From positions 1-12,033 of the forward strand of contig DAOVVI010000013.1 of NCBI GenBank assembly GCA_030637245.1: a stretch of DNA of 12,033 bases. Direction: 5' to 3'. The notes under the pieces are model-generated. The model did not search any database. It was not told the origin of the DNA and saw only the letters and a list, made by a program, of their open reading frames with translations. A program made the translations under genes and the position numbers. Below are positions 1 through 7,489 of the stretch, one piece after another. This stretch comes from Cyclobacteriaceae bacterium. Lineage in GTDB: Bacteria; Bacteroidota; Bacteroidia; Cytophagales; Cyclobacteriaceae. How positions within the stretch are numbered: position 1 is the first letter of the stretch; the number at the start of each line of letters is the position of its first letter.

Positions 1-49
1 ATATAAAGTAGCCATGAGTAATCCGGTCGAATCTTTGCGCGACGAGTAA
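1..49 (+). CDS. C-terminal end of an FtsX/MacB-type ABC transporter permease (partial)
   Basis: Reading in the frame that begins at base 2 gives an open stretch to a TAA at 47-49, ending YKVAMSNPVESLRDE. The pattern 'A..NPVESLR.E-stop' is, from memory of the family, the usual last segment of Bacteroidota ABC permeases with FtsX/MacB_PCD domains: it is the short cytoplasmic tail after the last transmembrane helix. Only 15 codons lie in the window and no catalytic or membrane part is visible, so the call rests on that tail motif alone. The gene would converge on the minus-strand gene ending at 208. The alternative is a chance open stretch; the match to the tail makes this less likely. Confidence 0.55.
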   Translation, partial: YKVAMSNPVESLRDE

Positions 50-207
50 TACAATATCGAACTGGAAAATTACAGAATTAGGTAATCACGAATTATAGCA
101 AAGGTATTTAGCCAGGATAATCCAGAAAATAATTATTGATATTTGTAAAGAAATTAGATGTCACGACATCTGTCTATAGGCTTATGCGTTGATAAAAATT
201 CTTAATA
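50..207. other. Convergent intergenic spacer with a small dyad
   Basis: This AT-rich spacer lies between two converging genes. The only structure I find is a short dyad at 156-171, AGATGTC-AC-GACATCT, with 7-bp arms and a 2-base centre. That centre is too tight for a good RNA hairpin, and there is no adjacent T run, so I do not call it a terminator. No ORF or RNA gene is seen. Confidence 0.4.
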
Positions 208-1077
208 TTAGAATTTTGCTTCATATACCACTGTATTCCGTCTGTCCCATTCTTTACTTATAAAAGGTTGGTAAGAGTCATCGTAAGGATCAGACGGGTA
301 TTGAATTTCTTTTTTCCGTCGAAGCCTAAAAGGATAATATTCTACCCACTTACCAATTTTCATATCTTCCTCATATTCTCCTTTAATGGCGACTGTCCCA
401 TTTTCATGATAATAATAATACGTGCCATTCTTTTTACCATAGACGATTGGCACCACTTCTTTTAGTTTTGTTAATTTATCATCATAATACCGCACTTTCG
501 ACTCCTTAGGCCAACCCTTGAAGTACTTCTGTTTATCAATGAGAATGTCTTGACGATCGTATTTTGTCCAGCGTCCATGCTTGGCCCCTTTATAAAAAAT
601 GCCTTCCTCAACTACTTGTTCGCCAACAATTTTCTTATATGGACCATGTAGAATTACCCCCCGCTTATCTTCAATTTTTCCTGTCTTTCTAATTCTTTTC
701 CTAGTAAAATCATACCACCAGATTTCAGGAACATATGGATCTGTCTCCTTAAAATCTTTTAAATAATGAAATATCTCCAGTTCTACCTTTTCTCCATAAC
801 CTCTGCGCGCGAATCCCTTTTTGGTTTTCATTCCATAAAACCATTTCTTTTTCCGTTTTTTCTCTTTCCTTTTTTGCGCATCCTTTGCTTCCTCAGAAAG
901 TTCCAACTCCTTTTCCATGTTCAAGGTCAGTGGCATTTCATTTATCAAGCTAAAACCATATTCCGTATCACCAAAGATGTCAAATTCCGTTGTGTCGATG
1001 GCAATATTTTCCTGTGCATTGACTATAGATATAGACAAAAACGGCAAAAATAAAAGTAATAAAAGCTTATAATTCAT
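208..1077 (-). CDS. Secreted MORN-like repeat (YwqK-type) protein
   Basis: 289 residues with an ATG start at 1077. Residues 1-21 are a signal peptide (short K, long Leu/Phe core, V-N-A before Gln22), so the protein is exported, probably to the periplasm. An acidic linker is followed by a very basic patch at about 69-79, then a Trp/Tyr-rich region around 118-125. From about 140 on there are MORN-like units of the kind annotated as 'YwqK family antitoxin': HGPY (144-147), EEGIFYKGAKHGRW (157-170), GTYYYYHENG (218-227), KGEYEEDMKIGKWVEYYP (232-249). Such repeats form small beta hairpins; their role in these bacteria is not established, and the 'antitoxin' label is a naming habit. It follows hemB on the same strand after 55 bases and could be cotranscribed. 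There is no linked toxin gene. Fold assignment is fairly sure; function is unknown. Confidence 0.75.
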   Translation of the reverse strand: MNYKLLLLLFLPFLSISIVNAQENIAIDTTEFDIFGDTEYGFSLINEMPLTLNMEKELELSEEAKDAQKRKEKKRKKKWFYGMKTKKGFARRGYGEKVELEIFHYLKDFKETDPYVPEIWWYDFTRKRIRKTGKIEDKRGVILHGPYKKIVGEQVVEEGIFYKGAKHGRWTKYDRQDILIDKQKYFKGWPKESKVRYYDDKLTKLKEVVPIVYGKKNGTYYYYHENGTVAIKGEYEEDMKIGKWVEYYPFRLRRKKEIQYPSDPYDDSYQPFISKEWDRRNTVVYEAKF

Positions 1078-1132
1078 AGATTATTTGTTGAATCACTTGA
1101 TTTATCAAACGAAGAAAGGAATTGATTATTTC

Positions 1133-2101
1133 CTATACGTTTATTTTAGCATATTCTTTGGCAAAATAGGTAAGTATTATTTTAGCGCCTGCCCTTCTGA
1201 TACTTAGTAACACTTCCATCATCGTTTTTTCACCATCCAACCATCCTTTTTGGTCAGCAGCTTTGATCATGGCATACTCACCGCTTACGTTATAAGCTGC
1301 AATTGGCAAATTACTTACTTCACTCAATTCCCTAATCACATCCAAATAGGAAAGAGCCGGTTTTACCATCAGCATATCAGCGCCTTCCAATTCATCAAGC
1401 TCAGCTTCGATCAATGCCTCCCGTACATTTGCCGGGTTCATTTGATAGGTCTTTTTGTCACCGCTTTTTGGTGCAGAATCCAGGGCGTCTCTAAATGGCC
1501 CATAAAATGCGCTTGCATATTTTGCTGTATAAGACATGATAGAAACTTTGGTAAATCCCTCATCATCCAATAATTCACGGATATGTTCAACACGACCATC
1601 CATCATATCAGAAGGACCCAAAATATCTGCTCCTGCTTGTGCCTGGGCTAATGACATTTTGCCCAATATCTCCAGTGTTTCGTCATTCAAAATTTCTCCA
1701 TTTTCAACGATCCCATCATGGCCGTCAGAACTGTACGGATCCATTGCCACATCAGTCATCACACATGCTTCCGGTATATCTTTCTTTATTTGAGTAATTG
1801 CTTTGAGATAAAAATTATCAGGATCAGAACTTATAGTTGCATATTTGTCTTTATACTTTTCTTCAAATGCCGGAAACAGACAAAATGTTTTAATTCCAAG
1901 CTTTACGCATTCATCAATTTCATCCATTAATTTATCTATACTAAACCTGTAAGTGCCAGGCATGCTGGATACTTCCTGTTTTATATTATTGCCATCGACC
2001 ATAAAAAGCGGATAAATTAAATCACTTTTTGATAGCCTGGTTTCTACGACTAATTCTCTAATTACATCACTCTTACGGTTTCTTCTGGGTCTTCGCAGCA
2101 T
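1133..2101 (-). CDS. hemB: Porphobilinogen synthase (delta-aminolevulinic acid dehydratase)
   Basis: Condenses two 5-aminolevulinate molecules to porphobilinogen, the second common step of tetrapyrrole synthesis, in the cytoplasm. I chose the ATG at 2101 (322 residues, beginning MLRRPRRNRKSD), which matches the usual start and length of the family; a 14-residue upstream extension would need a TTG at 2143. The two active-site lysines are visible: K194 in SYTAKYASAFYGPFRD and K247, the Schiff-base lysine, in MLMVKPALSYLD. The metal-site segment reads DVAMDPYSSDGHDG (117-130): Ala and Asp stand where zinc enzymes have their three cysteines, so this is the Mg-type, not the Zn-type, enzyme. The gene is divergent from aspS and followed by the MORN-like gene. 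hemD is elsewhere in the window (9788-10561). Very sure of function. Confidence 0.97.
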   Translation of the reverse strand: MLRRPRRNRKSDVIRELVVETRLSKSDLIYPLFMVDGNNIKQEVSSMPGTYRFSIDKLMDEIDECVKLGIKTFCLFPAFEEKYKDKYATISSDPDNFYLKAITQIKKDIPEACVMTDVAMDPYSSDGHDGIVENGEILNDETLEILGKMSLAQAQAGADILGPSDMMDGRVEHIRELLDDEGFTKVSIMSYTAKYASAFYGPFRDALDSAPKSGDKKTYQMNPANVREALIEAELDELEGADMLMVKPALSYLDVIRELSEVSNLPIAAYNVSGEYAMIKAADQKGWLDGEKTMMEVLLSIRRAGAKIILTYFAKEYAKINV

Positions 2102-2217
2102 AGTTTCAAGATCAATTAAATTAAAAAGTATAATGAAGCACAAGTTGTCGAAAGCTATTTAATTTATCAAACCGGCTCGTTAAAAATTTATATAGAGTAA
2201 TAATTTACAAATGATAA

Positions 2218-2251
2218 TTGAAGTCAATTGATAAAACATTTTTTACCTTTG
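2218..2251 (+). promoter_or_regulatory. Candidate Bacteroidota-type promoter of aspS
   Basis: TACCTTTG at 2244-2251 is an exact match to the Bacteroidota -7 consensus TAnnTTTG. It ends 24 bases before the aspS ATG. A TTG at 2218-2220 sits 23 bases upstream and could be the -33 element; a second TTG at 2228-2230 is too close (13 bases). The -7 match in the right place is good evidence; the -33 element is weak. Confidence 0.55.
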
Positions 2252-2275
2252 CCCCCCTAATTTGAAAAAAATATT

Positions 2276-4025
2276 ATGCTAAGAACTCATAACTGCGGTG
2301 AATTACGCTTTAATGATGTAAATAAACATGTTACACTTTGTGGCTGGGTACAAAAAGTAAGAGATAAAGGTGGAATGATCTGGATCGATTTACGAGACAG
2401 GTACGGTATAACTCAATTGGTCTTTGACGAAAGTAAAACGCCAAAAGAAATCGTTGATGTGGTCCGAAGTCTGGGCAGAGAATATGTAATTCAAACATCA
2501 GGTACTGTCCTGGAACGCTATGCTAAAAATGATAATATTCCAACTGGTAGCATTGAAATAGACGTGGACAAAATTGAAATTCTTAATGCATCGAAAGTAC
2601 CTCCATTTACCATTGAAGACAAAACGGACGGAGGGGATGAACTGAGAATGAAATACCGATATCTGGATATTCGACGAAATCCGGTTAGAAAGAATCTTGA
2701 ACTCAGACACCAAATGCTGCAGCAAACCCGGCGATACATGGATTCACAAAGCTTTTTGGAGGTGGAAACTCCCTTTTTGATTAAATCAACTCCAGAGGGG
2801 GCGCGAGACTTTGTAGTACCATCCAGAGTTAATCAGGGTGAATTTTACGCATTGCCCCAATCACCACAAACCTTTAAACAGTTGTTAATGGTTTCCGGGA
2901 TCGACAAGTACTTTCAGATTGTAAGGTGCTTTAGAGACGAAGATCTGAGGGCAGATCGTCAGCCGGAATTCACCCAGATTGATTGTGAAATGTCGTTCAT
3001 AACCAGAGAAGATATTCTGAACACTTTTGAAGGTCTCATAAGACATCTTTTCGATCAGGTATTGAAATTTAAACTCGGAAATATTGAAAGGATGAGCTTT
3101 GATCATGCCATGAAATATTATGGAAATGACAAGCCTGACACCAGGTTTGAAATGTTGTTGGTGGAATTGAATGACGTGGCTCAGGGCAAAGGATTTAAGG
3201 TATTTGATGAGGCCGAATTGGTTGTGGGAATCTGTGTTGAAGGAGGCGCTCAATATTCAAGAAAACAGCTTGATGCACTAACTGATTATGTGAAAAGACC
3301 TCAAATAGGAGCAAAAGGTTTAATATATGCTAAGTACAATGAAGATGGAACATTTAAATCTTCAGTTGATAAGTTTTATGACCAGGAGGATTTAAGAGAT
3401 TGGGCAAAAAAAAATGAATGCAAAACCCGGTGATTTACTATTAGTTCTTTCCGGAGAAGTGAATCATACAAGAGGCGCCCTTTCGGAATTGAGATTGAAA
3501 ATGGGATCAGATCTTGGTTTAAAAAATAAAGATGAATATAAGGCTCTTTGGGTAGTAGATTTCCCTTTACTTGAATGGGATGAAAAATCGCAAAGATTCC
3601 ATGCTATGCATCATCCGTTTACTTCACCAAAACCTGAAGATGCTGATAAGTTAAGTACAGATCCGGGCAGTGTTACGGCCAATGCTTATGACCTTGTGAT
3701 AAACGGTGTCGAAATTGGTGGTGGATCCATTAGAATACACGATAGGGAATTGCAACAAAAAATGTTTAAAGCTCTTGGATTTACTGATGGGGAGGCTAAA
3801 AATCAGTTTGGTTTCTTAATGGACGCCTTTGAATTTGGCGCCCCTCCTCATGGAGGAATTGCCTTCGGATTTGACAGACTATGCGCTATGTTTGGCGGTT
3901 CAGAATCAATCAGAGATTATATTGCTTTTCCAAAAAATAATTCAAGTAGAGACGTCATGATCGATTCACCATCTGTGATTTCTACTGACCAATTGGATGA
4001 ATTAGGAATTTCTCTGAAAGAGTGA
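2276..4025 (+). CDS. aspS: Aspartyl-tRNA synthetase, interrupted by an apparent frameshift
   Basis: Charges tRNA-Asp with aspartate; cytoplasmic, class II, essential. It starts [10 protein letters not shown], as usual for the family. Residues 1 to about 105 are the OB-fold anticodon-binding domain (CGWVQ at 22-26). Motif 1 lies around 158-172 (FLEVETPFL), motif 2 at 219-237 ([18 protein letters not shown]), and the bacterial GAD insertion roughly 290-420. Motif 3, GIAFGFDRL, is in the second part. As given, the first frame stops with TGA at 3431-3433 after 385 codons; the rest (203 codons from ATG 3414 to the TGA at 4023-4025) is in the +1 frame. The switch lies at nine A (3406-3414). With eight A the reading is [11 protein letters not shown] and the protein is 582 residues, a normal length with all motifs. 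Likely explanations: a homopolymer base error, or slippage at the run; a dead gene is unlikely unless a second aspS exists. Family assignment is certain. Confidence 0.9.
3406..3414 (+). other. A9 run at the aspS reading-frame change
   Basis: Nine consecutive A inside the GAD-domain part of aspS, just where the coding frame moves by one base. Losing one A (in the true genome or in the transcript), or a +1 ribosomal shift, would join the frames. A classic -1 ribosomal shift on A-AAA-AAA would give the wrong frame. An ATG at 3414-3416 overlaps the end of the run and could start the downstream half separately. Confidence 0.85.
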
Positions 4026-4095
4026 GTATTCCTTCTAAAGGAAGACAACATTCTATTTCTTTACTTCATCTTTACAATTATTATCAGAAAACAAA

Positions 4096-4123
4096 AAAAG
4101 GGCTACATCTCTGCAGTCCTTTT
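4096..4123. terminator. Bidirectional intrinsic terminator between aspS and gldN
   Basis: AAAAGGGCT (4096-4104) pairs with AGTCCTTTT (4115-4123), 9 bp with one G-U wobble and a 10-base loop. On the plus strand the stem is followed by T-rich sequence (TTTTATTATTTATT). On the minus strand the stem runs into seven T (the A run at 4093-4099). It lies 71 bases after the aspS stop and 24 bases after the gldN stop in their own directions, so it can serve both converging units. Confidence 0.75.
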
Positions 4124-4146
4124 ATTATTTATTCTATAAAATCTAA

Positions 4147-4995
4147 TTAATATTCCCAAAGATTATGCTCATACTCTATTAGTTTATGCTCCTCCTGTTG
4201 AGATTTGAACAAAGCGGACCTTTGGTCAGGCGAAATATCCTGAATCCAGTCATCCCTTGGATTTGAGACTTTTACAACTCTTGCACTAAATAACCTTAAT
4301 AAGAAGGCATCTGCCATATTTCTATGATGAGCAGTATTTTGTCTATTATACCAAATAGCTCTGTCCGGCATACTTCTGAACAGTTGCTCAAGGTCTTTAT
4401 ACCTAAATACACCGACTGTTTTTTCAATACCTGTTGCAACTTCTGTGGCAGGTATGATCATTTCAAATGATTGGATGTCCCAGTACAACCTGGATCTCAC
4501 TTGATCAAATATCATGTCCTCCTTGATTCTCATGATATTCAACTGTGTTGCATCATAATATTGAATTGAAGGTGCGGATTCTTCTTCATCACCCCATCCT
4601 GAGTCACCTCCCCAGCCACCTGAGTCATCACCAAAACCAGCATCAGTAGCGCCAAAATCATCCTCTTCATCCGTAGGGAGTTTTAAATTTTCAAAAAATT
4701 GCTCCTTCGACATCCTTTTATTTAATGAATCATCTTCATAAGGATAAATCAAACCATCCGTTACGGCATTGATTATAATTCTAGTTATCTCATTACTGGT
4801 CGAGAAAAATGGCCGGTTTTGCTTTTCCTTCAGATCCATTCTTCGCCAAACAGTTCTTTTATACATCTGATTTATATGAGGAATCGGATATACTGAATGC
4901 TCGTTATATGTCAGTTTTTCCTCTTGCGCTGATGATTCTAAGGATATAAAACCTACCAGGAAAAGAATTAAAATGCTAAATAATGATTTTTCCAT
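4147..4995 (-). CDS. gldN: GldN/PorN, periplasmic ring component of the type IX secretion system
   Basis: 282 residues, ATG at 4995. Residues 1-24 form a signal peptide (hydrophobic FSILILFLVGFIS, then ESSAQ). In the family, GldN binds the lipoprotein GldK, and together they form the periplasmic ring complexes coupled to the GldLM motor. Family-like segments include the N-terminal YPIPHINQMYKRTVWRRMDL region (36-55), RLYWDIQSFEMIIPA (169-183) and the C-terminal NPRDDWIQDI (245-254), ending EYEHNLWEY. Residues about 109-141 form a low-complexity insert rich in Asp, Glu, Gly and Trp, with GGWGGDSGWGDEEE at its core, probably a flexible acidic linker. It starts only 11 bases after gldM stops and is the last gene of gldKLMN, followed by a terminator. 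High confidence from both sequence and gene order. Confidence 0.95.
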   Translation of the reverse strand: MEKSLFSILILFLVGFISLESSAQEEKLTYNEHSVYPIPHINQMYKRTVWRRMDLKEKQNRPFFSTSNEITRIIINAVTDGLIYPYEDDSLNKRMSKEQFFENLKLPTDEEDDFGATDAGFGDDSGGWGGDSGWGDEEESAPSIQYYDATQLNIMRIKEDMIFDQVRSRLYWDIQSFEMIIPATEVATGIEKTVGVFRYKDLEQLFRSMPDRAIWYNRQNTAHHRNMADAFLLRLFSARVVKVSNPRDDWIQDISPDQRSALFKSQQEEHKLIEYEHNLWEY

Positions 4996-5006
4996 GATAA
5001 TTTGAT

Positions 5007-6572
5007 TTAATTAATTGGCACAGTTTTAATAGACGAGTTGACGCCAATTCTTACATTTTCTTTCTCTTTTTTGAAGTTCATTCTTTGAACTTCTTTTGCT
5101 TCTATCACAATTCTGTCACCAGGTCTGGCTTTTGAAACAAACGAAGCCAGGTTAGCTTTGGTACTTGTTACTTGCTTAGTCTCGATTGCTCTTTGTTGCC
5201 TTGCTAAAGTAACTTCCCATTTTGTTACCCGGTAATTTGCATCATCCGGTAGAAACTGTGCAAAATCTGCATCAGGAACCGCTTGCAAAGTGATTTCTCT
5301 TGGTATTTTACTTACACCTCTTTTCAGATCAATCTCGTTACCTCCACTTTTTAATACCAGCTCTGGTTTAGGAATTGGTTTTGCCCGAAATTTTTGTTTT
5401 CCAATAAATGTTCCGCTACTATATACTGATAGTTCAACAGTTGGAGAGGTCGGTACAATAGTAATTTTCCCTCCTCTACCTCCTTGAGACGAACCACCCT
5501 TTACCCTAAACGAAGGATTGTAGGCTGCACCTAAAGCAGGAACCTGAACATCTAATTTATTTCCGCAATTTCTATAAAGCGCCTGAACAGAAGCAGACTG
5601 AATCTGTATGACTGGTCTGGCAACTATATATGAAATTTGCTCCTTAAATGTTTGTTCGCCAATCGCGATTTCTGCGGTAAAGGTTTTCCTTTGCTGACCA
5701 TTGGCATCGTATTTATCAGCTTTCGCCGTAAATTCAACAGTTCCAAAACCTTCTGAATCCACAGGAATACTAGATCCATTCAACTTCATAGCCGGAGTGA
5801 TCCCTGATGCAGAAGCTGAAATGAACATTTTTGCTTTGTACTTTGCTCCTGCAGCTACAAGCTGTGATTCAGGAAGCACCATTGGAACAATTTTATCAAA
5901 TGAAATATCTTTTGCTCCAACGCTTTGGCTTAATACATTCAAAGCTACTTCTTCATAATCCAGAAGTCTGCCTTCAAGTTGACTCATTGATGCTAGTCCA
6001 CCTGCTGTAGGTACACTTTCAAACATCAATTCTGAAAAATTCTTTTTCCTTTGATTTGGAATTTTACTCCAGTATGGATCTTCCTTACCATCTAACGCAA
6101 CAGAAGCAAACTCTTTTCCCAACGCATTAGAGAGCCAGGTTGTATATCCGTTAAGTTTGGTTTTGAGTGAATCTCCACGTTTGTATCGGATCATATAGAT
6201 GGCAATTTTTTCCATATTCTTTGCTCCCACAAGTTTTCCATCCTCATCCTTTCCACCTGAATCTTCAATAATCTCAGCTTTCAACTTATTCATATAAGAA
6301 ATTATAACATCAGTTTTCTGTCTTACTTCCTGAGCTTTCTTAAGAACAGCAACGTCATCTTTTCTATTCCCTTTTTCTTCAACCATCGCGGCAATACTTT
6401 TCACAGTAAGCCCGTTTCTCTGACCATTATTTTTTATCTGTTCCTCAAGGGTTCCGTTTATCAACTCGAATCTTTCCAATACGGCCGAGTCAACATTCAG
6501 TGCAAGCATGGCAGTCAGTACGAGGTACATCATGCCAATCATTTTTTGTCTAGGGGTTTCTTTTGGAGCCAT
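5007..6572 (-). CDS. gldM: GldM/PorM, type IX secretion and gliding motor subunit
   Basis: 521 residues, ATG at 6572. Starts MAPKETPRQKMIGMMYLVLT, the near-invariant GldM opening: a short cytoplasmic tail and one transmembrane helix (about 11-27), then a long periplasmic part. By family structure this part comprises helical domain D1 (about 35-220) and beta domains D2 (about 225-318), D3 (about 320-402) and D4 (about 403-521). Five GldL surround two GldM; proton flow turns the GldM dimer, whose tip acts on the GldK/GldN ring. Arg8 lies where the Flavobacterium johnsoniae GldM Arg9, reported to contact the GldL glutamate, is found. D3 carries a Gly/Ser-rich loop (KGGSSQGGRGGK, 358-369). Only 34 bases separate it from gldL and 11 from gldN, so one operon is likely. 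Nothing is broken. Confidence 0.97.
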   Translation of the reverse strand: MAPKETPRQKMIGMMYLVLTAMLALNVDSAVLERFELINGTLEEQIKNNGQRNGLTVKSIAAMVEEKGNRKDDVAVLKKAQEVRQKTDVIISYMNKLKAEIIEDSGGKDEDGKLVGAKNMEKIAIYMIRYKRGDSLKTKLNGYTTWLSNALGKEFASVALDGKEDPYWSKIPNQRKKNFSELMFESVPTAGGLASMSQLEGRLLDYEEVALNVLSQSVGAKDISFDKIVPMVLPESQLVAAGAKYKAKMFISASASGITPAMKLNGSSIPVDSEGFGTVEFTAKADKYDANGQQRKTFTAEIAIGEQTFKEQISYIVARPVIQIQSASVQALYRNCGNKLDVQVPALGAAYNPSFRVKGGSSQGGRGGKITIVPTSPTVELSVYSSGTFIGKQKFRAKPIPKPELVLKSGGNEIDLKRGVSKIPREITLQAVPDADFAQFLPDDANYRVTKWEVTLARQQRAIETKQVTSTKANLASFVSKARPGDRIVIEAKEVQRMNFKKEKENVRIGVNSSIKTVPIN

Positions 6573-6606
6573 AACTAAACTTTTTTAATAATTAATAATT
6601 AATAGA

Positions 6607-7452
6607 TTAGGCCTGACTACCCTTCATGGCATTGATCATGCCTCCATAGATGTTATTTAATTTAGAAAGGTTTGTAGTGAGCTTATTTATTTCACCTTTG
6701 AAACTTTCTGCATCCTGAGTGGCACTGACCATACTGTCAAACGACTGAGTTAGGTTTGTATAAAACTTATTCATGGTTTTAATATGCTGATTTGCATCAT
6801 GTAATTCCATCTCATATACGGCATTCAAAGCGCCCAGATTTTTAGTAACACTTTGAACCTGGTTATGATATTCCTTTGAATCATTCGTAGTATTTGCCAT
6901 TTGTGCAGTTGCACTTTTTGAAACTGACGCCATTTCAACCATTGATCCCACGCTTTCTGCATAAGACTGATTCATTTTATTAATGTTAGCAGAAGCAGCT
7001 TTTACAGAATGCGAGTACTCATTGGTAGCAAGAGCAGCATCCCCCATTTTTCCCAATCTGGATGTAGTTTCCGACAAATTCCTCATGCCCCTTCCTAAAC
7101 TATCAACCAGTTCTGGACCGATTTTAGCGCTTTCAAACATCGTATCTAATTTCTTAGTTACAGACTCTTGAGATCTGCTCTTTACAGCTCTTCCTTCACC
7201 TGTACCTTCATAATCTTCAGATAATTCAGGATAAACTTTTGACCAGTCCGCTTCAGTCTTTTTAGGTTCGAAAGCACTTAAAAAGAAGATTATTGCCTCA
7301 GTAGAAAGTCCAAGTCCTAACATAACTTCAGCACCTGGATAATGCAATAATTTAAACATAGCTCCTAGGATAACCACGGCAGCGCCAATACCATATACTT
7401 TGGGCATTATACTGCTAAAAAACAATTCACTAAATCCGCCTCTTTTACTCAT
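6607..7452 (-). CDS. gldL: GldL/PorL, proton-conducting stator of the type IX secretion motor
   Basis: 281 residues, ATG at 7452. Two transmembrane helices (about 16-36 and 41-61) near the N-terminus are followed by a long cytoplasmic alpha-helical tail. GldL pentamers use the proton-motive force to rotate GldM. The polar membrane residues known from F. johnsoniae GldL (Tyr13, Lys27, His30, Glu49) appear here as Tyr20, Lys34, His37 (in FKLLH) and Glu52 (in LSTEAIIF), so the motor looks functional. The tail (about 95-276) is coiled-coil-like and carries four [LM]NxxY motifs at 160-164, 209-213, 227-231 and 265-269. The gene starts 37 bases after the gldK stop and is followed after 34 bases by gldM. 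Identification is very safe. Confidence 0.97.
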   Translation of the reverse strand: MSKRGGFSELFFSSIMPKVYGIGAAVVILGAMFKLLHYPGAEVMLGLGLSTEAIIFFLSAFEPKKTEADWSKVYPELSEDYEGTGEGRAVKSRSQESVTKKLDTMFESAKIGPELVDSLGRGMRNLSETTSRLGKMGDAALATNEYSHSVKAASANINKMNQSYAESVGSMVEMASVSKSATAQMANTTNDSKEYHNQVQSVTKNLGALNAVYEMELHDANQHIKTMNKFYTNLTQSFDSMVSATQDAESFKGEINKLTTNLSKLNNIYGGMINAMKGSQA

Positions 7453-7489
7453 TTTAGTTATAGTTTAAATTTTACAGAATATCATTTAA

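Noticed and set aside
156..171. Dyad between the left-edge gene and the MORN-like gene as a terminator
   Set aside because: The central loop is only two bases and there is no flanking T run.
297..333. GldK as an active formylglycine-generating or sulfatase-modifying enzyme
   Set aside because: Numbers here refer to protein residues: after the VIRGGSW motif the catalytic cysteine pair is absent, and operon context shows a structural T9SS lipoprotein.
1250..1930. Plus-strand open frames opposite hemB
   Set aside because: They lie antisense to a clear hemB coding region and show no recognisable protein features; the same holds for frames opposite gldM, gldL and porP and on the minus strand of aspS.
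2101..2143. Longer hemB start at TTG 2143
   Set aside because: It adds MCFIILFNLIDLET before the family's usual MLRRPRRNRKS start, needs a rare TTG, and an ATG is present exactly at the conserved start.
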